Program-made: the position numbers and the translations under genes
Shown: positions 43,938 through 56,159 of the stretch, one piece after another
How positions within the stretch are numbered: the stretch's first letter is position 1
Layout: each line of letters opens with the position of its first letter
The notes under the pieces: generated by a model
The model's input: only the letters and a program-made list of their open reading frames with translations
Database searches by the model: none
Told to the model about the DNA's origin: nothing
NCBI GenBank assembly: GCA_015680685.1
Contig: MNCI01004325.1
Location: forward strand, 18,073-82,072
Reading direction: 5' to 3'
Length of the DNA: 64,000 nt
Source of the DNA: Gnetum montanum
Lineage: Eukaryota > Streptophyta > Gnetopsida > Gnetales > Gnetaceae

Positions 43938-46502
43938 CTAGTCAGTAACAACATGTGTTAACATGACTGTATGCGTTGAGCTTGATGTTTGGTTTGAAGG
44001 GAGATTTGAAGCCTTATTTGATAGGAACATATTCAAATGTTCAATTGCTTGTGATTGTGAGGGCTTGGTTGGACTGTTGGTTCTAAAGAAAGGTATTTTC
44101 TTCATAAAATTGTCAGAACCAACTGTGGGTTGAGGATTCATAGCCCTCGTGACATTGTATTGTTGTGGTTGAGTGGGGAGTTCCCATTGCATTGCTAGAG
44201 TAGGTGGTAATGGAGCTATCGGTATGAGAGTTGTGAATGGATTTGGAGGATGGTATGTCTATAGGCTATCTCCCCTAGGAGAATGAGTCTTATAAGACTC
44301 CTGAGCTTGGTAGTGACATTGTGGTGTCACATGACCAACAAAGTCACGTGGAGAGATTGGCTGCTACACGTAGTAGCCATATGGATCTAGTTGCTGGTAG
44401 GGGTATTGTTGCCTTGGTGGTCGCATTCCCCATGACTATGGGTATTGCCACTATTGGTGTTGCTCAATAGGTTGTGGCAGAGTTCCACTTGGATAATACA
44501 TTAAAGGTTGGTGGAACTACCTTGGGTTACCTTGGGGATAAGTTAACCATTGGGGTGCTTGTCGTTTATTAGGTCGTGGGTTGAGTGCATACACCCCAAA
44601 CTCTTGAAGATGTGAGATCACTAGGAAACATCCCTTAGGATGGTCGTATTGGCATATCTTACATCCACCACCATTTTCTGTATCTGAATCCACAACCTCT
44701 TCAGTAATGGCCATTTTACCCTTACCTTTGTTATGTGCATTATCCACTTCTCTCTTTTTCTTTTTGTCATAGTCACTACCTCGCTCCCTAGACTCTTCTA
44801 CGATTTTAAGAACAATTTCAAACCTACTATCTAGGGAGTCCCACATTTGGTCCACCTTTGTTGATACCTCTATTATTAATTTTTGGAGTGGCAAGGTTTT
44901 CCTATTTACCATCTCTTCAAGTGGTGACTCTTCCTCCTCCTCACAGAATCTTACTCCCCTTTTTCTGAGAGAAGGATCTCGGTTGTACTCTTCCGCACTT
45001 TCTCTCTTACATAGCTCCCCCTCTTCCTTGGCTACTTGCTCTAGCAATCTATGAACCTGATGAGACCTAAGCTCTGATAATCTCCCTTGGGCATACATTC
45101 CAAGGGTTCTCCTTGTTTCATGCCTAAGTCCATATACGAGATGGCGTAGTTGATCCCGCTACGAATAACCATGGCCTGGGCAATGATGTAATAGTGCATA
45201 ATAATGGCCCATGGTAGTATCCAAGGGTTCATGATTTCCCTGCTTTCATCCTTTGATTTGCTTCTGTATGTTAGACACTCAAGAATATGTTTGGTACTTA
45301 TCATTAAATAGTTCTAACATTGTACTCCACCTCTAAATAGATTCCAGTTCTAAGGACCGGTACCAGCTTTCCACTTCTTTCACTAGTGTCCTTGGGAACA
45401 ACTTCAGTTTTTGCCATTCTTTCTCTATGTTCTACAGGGCACATGCATCATGGAATTCTTGTAAATGGTTTTGAGGATCAACATTGTATCCCCCCTCAAA
45501 CTGTGGGATGTTATTCATGTCTAACCTCTTGATCCTACTATCTTTTTGGTGCCTTGAGGAAACTCTTATGGCCTCCATTATTTCTAGCATGCTTCTAATT
45601 GTGAGTAGGGGTTCTTCATGGTCATCCCATTCATAGCATCTATGGTGTCTATGTGGTTCCCTACTCTCCCTTCTTCCATGTCTTGATTCCTTAGAGTGTC
45701 CTCATCCTCGTTCTCGACTGTCTCGTCAATGTTTTTCACTTTGTTTACCTTTATCCTCATGGTTAGTTTCCTTATGACTATGTCCAAACACTGAAGGAGA
45801 GGGTGAAACTGATGATGAAGGTGAAGAAGAAGGAGAACCATCGCCATGATGGTGTTTTTTGCCTTCTCTTCTGTGGTCTCGGCCCCAATTGTGATCACGA
45901 TCAGAACGTCTGCCCTTAACATGTGTTTGTGTTCCCTCGTTGAACACTTAGTGTTCATGGGGATCAGAACCAGGGTTGTGAACCATGGAGTGGAGGTTCT
46001 AATACACCACCTCTTGACGATCGTTAGGAAGAGGAACATTATTTGGTGGGGAACCTGTTCAAGAAGGTTCACCACCCTCAATTTTGCTTAAGACATGCAG
46101 AGCATTATGGGGCCATTTACCCTTCAAGGATGTATGATATCTCTCCTATTGCAAGTCCCTTTGACATTGTGCTTCTGTGGGATGGTAGTCCCTTATTTCA
46201 TGATCACATGCAATGTATTCTGCATACAAAAATAACATGTCTATTCATGAGAGAGCACGAAGAAGCATGTTGGGGACTGATCGGTCTAGAGGCAACACTA
46301 TGTTACCCTCCAAATCTCTCCAACACAGTTGTTCATCTTGATGGAGAATAAAGGTAAAGTTGGGTACATACTCATCATGATGAATATATACCACATGGAA
46401 CTGTTGAGGAACTAGCAGATCTTGGTTACATGTGTTATGCCGCTGACTGTCTCTTGTGTTAGTCCTAGGTGGTGAAGTGCTCTTGTGTGAAGAAGAAGAC
46501 AT
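43938..46502 (-). pseudogene. Gag remnant (40.4-47.2 kb element)
   Basis: Read on the minus strand: an N-terminal part starting MSSSSHKSTSPPRTNTRD (46502), a basic/His-rich linker (45584-46081), a gag core (about 45050-45560), an open charged segment (44517-45098) including NRKTLPLQKLIIEVSTKVDQ and a short zinc-knuckle-like CKICQYDHPKGC, then a Gln/Pro-rich linker (43938-44192). All parts match the sister gag at 56160-58709. About four frame breaks. Confidence 0.8.
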
Positions 46503-46632
46503 TTTCGTCTTGTTCGGTGTGCGATTTACTGTTGTCTTATCTTTTCTTGATTAACCCTAAGGGTTCGTTCTAGCATCCCAACGATATGAATGATTTCCTA
46601 TATTCTACGTAGCGCACAAACAACTAAGTCCC

Positions 46633-46633
46633 N
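46633..46633. other. Undetermined base at a probable collapsed junction
   Basis: A single N replaces about 190 bp of LTR plus the primer site. Single Ns of this kind can mark a merged or unresolved repeat in assembly; a real deletion is the alternative. Confidence 0.6.
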
Positions 46634-47204
46634 AGGAAGGTAAGGAGAACTAAGTGACTAACTTACATTAACTATTTACTAACTAAGTTCTAATTGTCCC
46701 TAACACCAGTATCCATTCCCACTTGCCGCACACATCTTAAACCAGTGCAACGCTACTAGGATTACCAAACACTAATCGTTATTGGGTTACCAAGCGCTGC
46801 ACACATGCTCGAAGAGGTTGTACTGAGTGCACTTAACTAGGAGAGTCAAGGGTTGAGAGAGATTAATTAACTAGGAAAGCATTTAAACATTCAACAATAA
46901 TTAATTACTATTTAGCTTAGTCCATATGCTGCAAGGTTTATCATAAAGTTCATCTTTATTGCCGTACACAAATGTGTGCTCAAGTACAATTTGCTCAAAT
47001 AAAGATCTATTCACTTTAAGACTCCTACTGCGGGCACATGCAAACTGTTCTAACTCTAGAATGGTAAAACTGCAAGAGTTTAGCTATGGGTCTAAGTCTT
47101 ACTACCTATAACAAGGAAAGCTACCTCTTATTTATAGTAAATGAGATGGGACGTGATATCGCAGGGCAAACACGATATCACGTACGCGATATCATGGCTC
47201 ATTA
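46634..47204 (-). repeat. 5' LTR of the 40.4-47.2 kb element, incomplete
   Basis: The minus strand starts TAATGAGCC at 47204 (TG mutated to TA). Compared with the 3' LTR, the last 190 bases (equivalent to 40449-40638) and the primer site are missing exactly at the single N at 46633. Beyond the N the leader GGGACTTAGTTGTTTGTG resumes as in the sister element. Confidence 0.8.
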
Positions 47205-47209
47205 GTTGC

Positions 47210-49199
47210 CAAGGAGGCCAGCAAGGTCAATCATCATCAAGGGTTCAGTATATTTTCTTAATTTTATTTTATTTTTAATTTAATTAAATTTTCAAAAAAG
47301 CATACATTTGTTTCCATTCCATTCCATTTTATTTTCTTTTGTTTTAAATTTTCTCCCTTAATTATTTGGTTTGTAATAAAAAATTTTAAAAGGAAATTAT
47401 AAATTTTAATTACATATTATTGATAATTAAGGGAAAACCAATAGTCTACAACTTTTACCTTGAAAAATGTAAATGACAATAGGAAATAATATTATTAGTT
47501 GGGACTCTAAAGAATTCAATAGCATCATGTTTGAAATGCAAATCAGAAGGACAACTCCTCCTAAACTCCTCCTACCTTGAGATAGATAGGTTTAAACCCA
47601 AAATCCAACTAAGGATGAGCCTTAGATTAATAAGTGTCCTACACATAATAAACTTCATTTTTTTAAACAATATTCTTAAAGTACAAAGTTCATAAGTCAA
47701 GGTGGCTACATAGCTTAGTTTAGGGTAATACTTATTAGTGCTGGTTTATATTTAATACTTGCTTGGATGAGTCACTAAGGTGGGAAGGGTGTGTTATATT
47801 GGACCTAGTTTCTCTAGTGGTAAAGGCATCTACCAATATCAAGTAAAGTTCCATGTGAGAAACCCTTATAAAATGAATTTAGTTCTCATAAGAAGCTCAT
47901 TATTAATGGCCAAATATTGAATTTCTTGTGGACAAAAAAAGAAAAATATAAAAAAGTAAACAAGGAAAAAAATAGAAAAAAAATAGAAAGCAAGAAAAGA
48001 ACAACAAAATAAGAAGAAAATAATGGCCCCACAAGAACCTTCAATCATGAGTTGAGTCATGCTCCCATAAAAATCTTACAATTGGGGCAATGCTCCAAGC
48101 TCATAATTTTAAGCACCCCACAAGTGTTTAAGATTACCAATTAAACAACAATGCCACTACCTTAGAACTAGGGTATAACACTCCTCCATGGTTGGTATCT
48201 TAATGGACACCTTCACTTCTAATCATTCCTTTTACTTCATTATTTAGTTACTTTGCTTTTGCTTCTTTATACTTCTTAGATTATTGTTTTCTTTTTGCTT
48301 TTGTCTTTACCTTGTTTTGAACTTTTGATATTCCTCTTTTTCATTTTTGTTGAATTATCATCCCTTTTTTATTTTTTTATTTTTGCATGGTCATCTCTTT
48401 TGACTAGTGGTACTTTTGTGCATGGAAATTTTTTGTGTTTCCCATCATGTCTTCCATAGGTGTTAATGGTCAAGATCCCTACTATGGTGATCAATGATGG
48501 ATACTAACACTTGTTCACCCATTGCCTTTAGTTTTCTCCTACTTTGGATATATAAAACCCAGGGCAATTTTTTCTTTTGGTATATCCTGTGATCATGTTT
48601 CTTTTTAATAATTTATCTTTTCTAATTAACCTAAGTATGTTACATACCTTAGCTTAATTAGGAGGGGAGGATAACCAATCAATAAAGGATATGAAGTAGG
48701 GTATAACCAACTTGGAAGTTGAGCCAAGATTAAATTATGGAATGAGTTAGATGTAAGTAATGCATCTCAAATCCTTAAATCATAGGAAAGGTTTAAAACT
48801 GGAGTTTATAAGACATTTTTACACCTAACAAAGCAGACCTTGTGAGGTGACATTAAGCCCAAGCAATCCTAGGTAGGGCCTTCCTAATTGAGTTATCTGT
48901 GGACTCATATCCAAGAATAAAAATTTAACATCAAAAGAGGAATAAGCATAAATAATTAATAAATAAAAATTTAGACGATGGATAAGTTAATTTTTGATGT
49001 TGAATGGTGAACATTAATAATTTGTTTCTTGCTAAATGCCTATGTGTTTAATTTTGGATAGTTAAAAGGATATCTTAGAATAGTAGTAGCATAATTTAAT
49101 TTTATTTATAGTTATACATCTCTTAATGTTTTTATTTATTTATTATTCTTCATTTTCACCTTAATGGCTAGGCACTAGCCAAAGGCTAGTCGAGGGATA
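47210..49199 (+). other. Non-coding interior of the LARD-like element
   Basis: About 2 kb with no gag or pol motif on either strand. It is AT-rich, with A-rich runs near 47930-48020. It ends in the purine run GTCGAGGGATA (49189-49199), which serves as the likely polypurine tract before the 3' LTR. Confidence 0.65.
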
Positions 49200-50593
49200 T
49201 GTTAAACCCCAAAAATTAGTTTAGTTTTTAATAATTATTTTTATCAAAGGCATGCATTTTAATTGAATTCATATTGTTGATTAGTGTTAAATTAATATTT
49301 ATTGTATTTTAGTTTAGTGNNNNNNNNNNNNNNNNNNNNNNNNNNNNNNNNNTTATAAACTATATATTAAATAAATAATAAATATTATTAGGCAACAAGC
49401 CCATCTACGTGTCAGGGCACTCGCGGCAGCATTGGCCATAGCAAGCGAGGGTTTCACTATTGTTGGAGAACGAGGGTTTCACTATTCCAGAAAGGTGAAT
49501 CAGGGCAAGCATGTAGCATGGCTAGGGTAGGCAATAGCAACAAGGCTATGGTAGCAAAAGGTTATGGTGCACGCATGAGGTAGTAGCAGTGAATAGGACA
49601 TGATGATGGTGAGCAGGCCAGTGTGTAGCTAGAGTAGCGACAACGAGAGTAGAAGTGACAACAGTAGGGAATGGCAGTAGTAGCAACAATGCGAGCAAGG
49701 TGGATCATGATGCACAATAATAACATCAACAAAGAAGGTGATGATGATGGCGACTACAACAAGGAATGGCAAGGCATGGCTGCAATGATGGTGATAATAG
49801 GTGCCGACAATGGCAAGCATGACATCAAGGGTTTTACTATTCCATTAGAACAATGGCAGCTACAGGACATAGCAAGGACAATTTGTAGCAGTAGGCTGTT
49901 CCTTGCTAATACATTTCACAGGGGTCCAAGATGTTCCTTCCACAATTTCCATTGGTGTTCATGACATCTAGGATGCCAAACTTGGAATTTCCACTAATTT
50001 AAATAGATTAATGTTATCCATCTATTATTAAAATGTTTATCTTTAAACTTAATTGAAGTATAAATAAGACTTTAATTTGTGAACCCAATGGGCACCAAAG
50101 GTGTGCACCCAAAATTGATACCCAAGCAAACCCACATCAAATTAAAGTCCAATTCCCCTTAAAGAATTATTATGTGAGGATTTTTTGAGCTTTGTGGTAA
50201 CTATAGATCATTAGAGTCCATTATTAGGCTATCGAGGTGGCTGTAAAAACAACAAGGCAAAATCATAAGATTAGGTGAAGTCTCCCTTGTAATTCTCATA
50301 ATCTATACTTTTATTTATGACTTAAATTTGATTTAATCATTAATTTTTATTCTTAAACTTGTGATTAGAAGTTAGGATGAAGATGCATATTTTTACTTAT
50401 ATGTAACAGTCATAAGTGTGGAATTTGGTTGGATTCGATTCTAATCATTTGTTGTCTTGATGATTTCTTTGACTTTTGGACTGTTCCTCCATGGATACGA
50501 CTCATAGGTTAGTCACATATGAGGTGACTTCTCTACAATGAAAGGAAGATAAATTTTATAGGTATCCGACACCGAATTTTTCCTAGCTCGTCA
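49200..50593 (+). repeat. 3' LTR of the LARD-like element
   Basis: It is colinear with 39054-40433, ends TAGCTCGTCA and is followed by AAAGG. A run of 33 undetermined bases (49320-49352) lies near its start. Confidence 0.9.
49320..49352. other. Assembly gap (33 N)
   Basis: A run of N inside the 3' LTR of the LARD-like element. The other LTR has about 60 bases at this place, so the true gap may be larger than drawn. Confidence 0.95.
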
Positions 50594-50639
50594 AAAGGCT
50601 TTATGATGAAAATATTGTCAAAACTGTCTAGGCTCCTTT

Positions 50640-51640
50640 TTAATGATGTAAGTAAAATGTTCATGCTACTTCTTGATAAATTTTCTTGAATTATTTTTAA
50701 TCCAACATTTATATGCCTTAACTAAACTTTATTTATGGCTCTTATTTACATTCTAAATATTCCATTTAACCTATACACAATCCTCATCAAACTAACTCTT
50801 TTGAGCACCTTGTTGTTATGAATGCACAACTTGATTGGTTGTAAGAAAAATTGCTCATGTTCCTATAGCTATCTTCTAGAAGCTCATTTGTTATGTGTTG
50901 CATCCATATATATTTTTTGACTTCTAGGGTAACTCTATATTGAAATTTTTTTGCTATTCTTCTTATTTTATGTTATATGACAAAGAATTAAATTTGTAAC
51001 AAAAACTCTACATGATGATGGTAGGACTTCACTAAATCTTCTTTAACTTTCAACTTAATAAATTCAGTATCTTAATAAGAACAGAAAAATAAACCATCAT
51101 CAAGATTTTGATACATTCTATGGATGGGTAAATCTTCTGTATTGATTTCAACACCATATTCTAGATTCGTTGAGCTAACTTGCAGGGCTTTTTATCTAAA
51201 GGTCAATAATGTTTTTATACTAATGGAATCAAAGACTTTAAAAACTAATCTAGTTCCTATCATTGCATAAATACTATCTTGAGCCATATTTAATGGAATA
51301 TAAGCTATAATCATTAAACTATTATATAAATTCAAATCATGGAAAGAAAGAGTAAAGTTGAGTGTGGCGATCAATGCATTAGATTCTAGCTGACCTTTTT
51401 CTTGTGTAATGATAGAATTATTAAATCGTCTATCTATCAAGGCTATCTAGTATGGGTTTTTCAAATGATAGTTGACATGAGGATGGATATGGATGTGTAT
51501 TTTGGCTATATACACAGAACTATATCCATAACTATGCCACTTATAAACCTCCTTCGAGGAAAAAAATGTGAGAGCCATTGGGCAAAGACCAGAACCAATG
51601 ATTTCAACATCGCATTTAGATAGATACGTACTACTAAATT
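50640..51640 (-). pseudogene. Endogenous caulimovirid movement-protein remnant
   Basis: In plant pararetroviruses the movement protein of the 30K superfamily lets the virus pass between cells. The minus strand shows a readable core (51192-51440 and just upstream): IHIHIHPHVNY, then IDRRFNNSII, then ATLNFTLSFHDLNLYNSL and GTRLVFKVF. This order (hydrophobic strands, an invariant Asp-Arg step, N-F-T-L-S-x-x-D, a terminal R/Y-K strand) is what 30K proteins of caulimovirids show. Frames on both sides are broken. It points away from the coat/RT remnants, which start on the plus strand only about 0.1 kb away, so the virus copy is rearranged. The assignment rests on one 100-residue core. Confidence 0.6.
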
Positions 51641-51739
51641 TTTTTGAAATGCTAAGACTTTTAGAAGGATAATTATACCATTATTTCAGTGCAAGTAGAA
51701 GTCTCAAGTCATCCTTACTACTACAATATTGCGATAAAT

Positions 51740-53600
51740 GAGTAACATAGGAGTAAAAGGAAGAGAAACTTGAGAGGTTTCTTGATGATGATGCCATGAT
51801 GGTCATTGAAGATGTGGTTATTGCCACACCCCTTACTATGCATCTTACTTTGGTAGTCCTTCCTCCTATAGATAATCCTTTAGATCTGATCCCAAAAGCA
51901 TCAACTGCCTCTTTCTAAGTTCCTATAGAAAGTGATGAATCAAAAATAGAGAGAAAGATAAAGGTAGCAGAAAAAATGGTAAAAATATTTAAAGATTTAA
52001 ACATATCTTTAGATGTAGAGAAGGTTTTAGAACTAATTTCATCTAAAGACAAGGGTAAAGCCAAGATAGAAGAATTTTCTTCTTCTACATCTGTTAACCT
52101 AGAAAAACAAGAAGACTCTTTGTCTTCCTCTGCTAAATCTTTTGTTGACCCTTCTTGTCATCACAACTCTATACAAAAACAAGATAGTCAATACCATTGT
52201 ATGGAGTGTGATTCTTTATTGAGGATTAATATGAATGAGGGAAAAGAAGAAAATCAAGCACCACAAGAAGCAGTCTACATGCTTCATGCCAAGAAAACTC
52301 TTATGGCCCCAGTTGATACAATCCAATTACAGAATTGCTCAAATAATAGAATAGGATTAATAATAGATCAAAATTATGGACCTAAATTTGTGTAAGAAAT
52401 CATAAAAGAGCAAGTAAAATAATTCCACCAAGTATGAGTTCCAAATGTAAAAGACCAAAGTCCAACAGAAAGTAGTAGGTCTAAGCTAAGATGAAAAGAT
52501 ACACTTCCTCTAGCAAGTTCTCCACCTCTAGTAGGAAGATCACCGAGGGCTCGATACAGAGCTAAAAAATGAGAGAAAAAGATGATAAAGGTAAAGGAAA
52601 AGGAAAAATCATTAGTGTTAATACTAGAGGCTCAGGTCCTATGATCACCTTGGACCAAGAAGAAGATTCCATAGGCACAGAGGCTTCATTAGATAGTGAA
52701 GAAAAACATATCATCAAAAATTAGGTGATAAAGCCCCTACCTTCACCATGAACAACAAAGACCTAAAAGGACGTCAAGATACCATAGATGCCATCCAAAT
52801 TTTTGTCAAAATTCAGGTAGCATTAGAAAGAAAACATTCCAAAATGGTTATCTGGAATGTGACCTATAATTTCTGAGGCATATTAAGACACCAGTGGAAT
52901 CACATACCTAATGACATCAAAAGAAAAATTATGCATGCACCATAGTCATTTTTATTAATGCAATTACAAAAGAGTTTATTGGGCATAAGAAAAATCAAGA
53001 TAATGTCTATCATGATAGATTCTATAAGGCACAATTACATCACATCCAAGATCTACATCCTTTCCTCAACAAAATGAAAGAATGGTACTACTAGGGAAAG
53101 TTAGCACATGAAATAGGTGCAAAGGAACCCTTGATAGGTTGTCCTCCTCAACCATTTTGTAATAAGTATTTAGTAGAATTAAAATGACAGGATCTCAATT
53201 TAGAAGAAATTAGTTTTGGTGCAATTAGGCAATTTCTCATAGACGTAAATAGAGAAATTTATTATGATCAATAAGCACAGAAGAAAGTCAAATATTTAAG
53301 TAGAAAAGTAGGTAAATCTATATGTTTATAAATTTGTCATAAAGATAAGTTCCAAAAGTCATCTCAATGCTATTCTAGACCTAGGCCAAAAAGATGTAAC
53401 TGTCACCCACAAAAACAATGGACATGAAAATAGCCTCTAGAGCAACCAGCAAAATGCTTCAAAGGAATGTTCAAATGTACAAAGTTCAAAGCTCAACGCA
53501 AAGGATCCCACTTTGCTACCAACTATCCTTACAACGAGCATTACCCTCATAAGATAAACTTTATAGAATGTCAAAATCTATGAATTTATCTCTGATGAAG
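51740..53600 (+). pseudogene. Endogenous caulimovirid coat-protein-region remnant
   Basis: The plus strand carries an acidic, Ser/Lys-rich N-terminal region (51976-52395 open, about 139 codons). After breaks come segments such as ERKHSKMVIWNVTYNF, PQPFCNKYLVELK and EEISFGAIRQFL, then a basic stretch and a Cys/His-poor relic of a zinc knuckle near 53385-53530 (KRCNCHP; then KGSHFATNYP). The order of acidic domain, core, basic region and knuckle just upstream of protease and RT fits a caulimovirid capsid protein. It is strongly degraded with many stops; the capsid call depends mainly on position. Confidence 0.5.
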
Positions 53601-54380
53601 ACATCCCCTTTACTCAATGTGACATTCTTCTTGAATCCTCTTATGAGTACACAGGTGGTTTTGTCAACATGGACCTTGAGTATGTCTCAAATCTTGCTCC
53701 TGCTTTTTCCCACAAGGGGGTGGGGGGTTTGTGGATTTTGATGATTTTGATGTTTTTTATAATAATATGAATCGCCATTCCTTTAGAGGTTGATGTTCCC
53801 CAAGGTCATAAGCTAGGCCAATCTATCGGTGATGAATCTACATCCCATAGATCTCAAAGATGTCATAAGCAATGTAGACCGAAATAGCTAACCAATCCAA
53901 AAGATGACCCTACGTATGTAAATATAAAAGGAAAAATAGCAATATTAGAGAAAAAACTAAAAAGATACTAGTAGACAATATTCATAAATACATCTCTATT
54001 TAGAAATAGTTACAAAGTAAAAAGCAAGAATTAGAATTACAAAAACAACATCTGCAAAAAAGAGATATGTTTCTTCGAGACATCCAACTACCACCAACGA
54101 TTGAAGAAGAACTTGAAGAACTAGAGAAAATCTTAAGTAGATCTAAAGATTCTTCTAAATCAACATCGTCTAGCTCAACAAAACTAGAATCTCCAAAACA
54201 CCCCAACTTAGAAAAATTTGTTTTGAGAACACACAGGATAAAGCAATTATAGACCTTTATCCAATGAGCTATGAATGAGTTAGAACAACTATAGATGGAA
54301 GAAAATAGTCAACAAAGGTAATAGTATGAAGGGGAAACAAAGGTTGCTATACTGGTAAACAAAAATATCCAAGTAAAGAC
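53601..54380 (+). pseudogene. Caulimovirid polyprotein spacer
   Basis: Broken frames between the coat region and the protease. An open stretch (54067-54252) is Glu/Ser-rich (PPTIEEELEELEKILSRSKD) and probably helical. No domain was identified. Confidence 0.4.
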
Positions 54381-54389
54381 TTCGGTACC

Positions 54390-54725
54390 AATTTGTACAT
54401 TCTATATTAACTTTCCTTCTTATAAAAAATATCCAATAGATGTTTTAGTAGATAGTGGTTCATAGATCTCTTTAGCAAGGTCTAGTGCTATACCTAAACA
54501 CTTTTGGACAAAGAAGACAAGATCTTTCATCTCTTTTAATAGAAAAAAGAGACTTATAGATCATCAAGCAAAGATCCCAAACCAATCAACCCAAGGTAAG
54601 ATCTTTACCATTATAGTATATCAATTTGATATACCCTCTTATGATTTATTACTTGGGATTGATAACTTACAACATTTAGAACCCTACACCATTACCTCTA
54701 GGAAATTAGAAATTCGATAGGATAG
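54390..54725 (+). pseudogene. Endogenous caulimovirid aspartic protease remnant
   Basis: The plus strand gives ICTFYINFPSYKKYPIDVLV, then DSGS, the active-site loop of retropepsins, then a long middle and FDIPSYDLLLGIDNLQHLEP, the hydrophobic Leu-Leu-Gly strand that closes the fold. One stop follows the active site (DSGS then a stop). It lies between the coat region and RT, as in caulimovirid polyproteins. Confidence 0.7.
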
Positions 54726-54869
54726 AAAAGTATATTACTAGATTTCTCATCGAAAACCCCCAAAAATAAAAAATGGAATGGATCGTAAATTAGGTAACTA
54801 AGTTAGATGATCAATTCCAAAAATGCAAAAATAAGTTATTAGAATTAGCTAGCAATGATCCTACATGTT

Positions 54870-55195
54870 TTAGGCACAAAATAGAGCATTGGTGCCACAT
54901 AGATTTAAAGGATAATGTAAAAATAAGATCAAAAGCTCATCAAATAGGGATGCCTCCAAGTTTAAGAAAGGAATGTGAGGAGGAAATAAAAAACTTCTTG
55001 ACAAAGGTTTGATCCAACCAAGCATAAGCATGTTTTCCTGTGCTACGTTCTATGTCAATAAACGTGCAAAATTAGTTTGAGGTAAGAAACACTTGGTCAT
55101 CAATTACAAACCTTTGAATGATCTAATTACACCCTTTTAGCATCCAATCCCAAATGAGGATGACCTTTTTCAAAGGTTATTACATACACACATCT
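54870..55195 (+). pseudogene. Endogenous caulimovirid reverse transcriptase, N-terminal part only
   Basis: The plus strand has EHWCHIDLKDNVKIRSKAHQ, then ECEEEIKNFL, a frameshift near 55000, then GLIQPSISMFSCATFYVNKR, then GKKHLVINYKPLND and PIPNEDDLFQRL. The K-x-x-V-I-N-Y-K-x-L-N and P-N-x-D-x-L blocks are typical of caulimovirids; gypsy elements usually have R-x-C-V-D-Y-R-x-L-N here. The remnant stops at 55195, where a gypsy element is inserted. The catalytic Tyr-x-Asp-Asp part is not present on the far side, so it was deleted. Confidence 0.75.
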
Positions 55196-56014
55196 TGATG
55201 GGATGCGATATTGCATGGGCTGTGATATCGCATACGCAATATCGCATCGGCCCCTGCGATATCAGGTATGTGATATGGTAGCCCATTGCCAGTTCTATAA
55301 ATAAGAGGCATCTTTCCCTTGTTTCATCATCTAGATCTAGACCCTTAGCTAAACTTTGGCAGTTTTACCATTCCAGAGATAGAAAAATTTCCATGTGCCC
55401 GCAGTAGGAATCTCAAAGTGAACGGATCTTTATTCAAGCAAATTGTACCTGAGCACACATTTGTGTACGGAAATAAAGACGAACTTTATGATAAACCTTG
55501 CAGTGCATGGACTAAGCTAAATAGGATTTAATTACTATTAAATTTTTAATTTCTTTCATAGATAATTAAATCTCTCTCAACCCTTAACTCTCCTAGTTAA
55601 GTGCATTCAGTACGACCACTTCGAGCACGTGCGCTACGCTTGGTAGCCCAGTAACGAATAGTGTTTGGTAATTTCAGTAGCGTTGCACTAGTTTAGGGTG
55701 TGTATGGTAAGTGGGAACAGATATTGATGCTAGGATGATTAGAGCTTAGTTAGTGAAAGTTTGTTACTTAGTCTCTTTACCCTTTCTCCTCTTAGCATAG
55801 GTGATAAAAAGATAAAAGACATAAAAATCACATACCTCAAGCTTACTAAACCATACAACCATGATAAATACAAGTAAGCTTGGGAATACAATGATTGATT
55901 AACCTTAAGTGTTCCATAAGGTGCGTAAGCACTTAGTCCTTGGAGTTCAACCGGATCACACGTGTAACGCTCGTATTCGTATGGTTGAGTGTAGGTGTAC
56001 CTCGCCACTCATCA
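55196..56014 (+). repeat. 5' LTR of the 55.2-62.1 kb element
   Basis: 819 bp from TGATGGGATGCGATATTGC to CCACTCATCA. A cluster of GATATC/CGATATTGC words (55205-55275) is followed by TCTATAAATAAG, a TATA box near 55296-55307. Confidence 0.92.
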
Positions 56015-56015
56015 T

Positions 56016-56033
56016 TGGCACCGTTTCCAGGGA
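56016..56033 (+). promoter_or_regulatory. Primer-binding site, tRNA-Asp type
   Basis: TGGCACCGTTTCCAGGGA follows one base after the LTR and is the best-preserved site of this type in the window. Confidence 0.88.
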
Positions 56034-56159
56034 CTTAGTTGTTTGTGTGCTAAGTAGAACATAGGAAATCATCCACATCATTGGGAAGCTTAAACGAACC
56101 GTTAGGGTTAATCAAAGAAAAATTAAACAACAGTCAATAGCACACCGAATAAGATAAAA

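Larger units (their letters stand above)
40449..47204 (-). mobile_element. Gag-protease gypsy-superfamily element, minus strand
   Basis: 6756 bp, flanked by the exact duplication GTTGC (40444-40448, 47205-47209). On the minus strand: 5' LTR (with a defect at the N at 46633), gag, protease, about 2 kb of unidentified sequence, polypurine tract, 3' LTR. No RT, RNase H or integrase was recognised. It is colinear with the plus-strand element 55196-62083, showing the layout is a family trait. Confidence 0.9.
39054..50593 (+). mobile_element. Large LTR element without coding capacity (LARD-like)
   Basis: Direct LTRs of about 1.38 kb (39054-40433, 49200-50593) begin TGTTAAACCCC and end TAGCTTGTCA/TAGCTCGTCA. 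They are flanked by the exact duplication AAAGG (39049-39053, 50594-50598). Without the nested element the internal part is only about 2 kb and has no gag or pol. A tRNA-Asp-like primer site and a purine run before the 3' LTR mark it as a plus-strand retroelement. It must have used proteins from another element. Confidence 0.88.
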
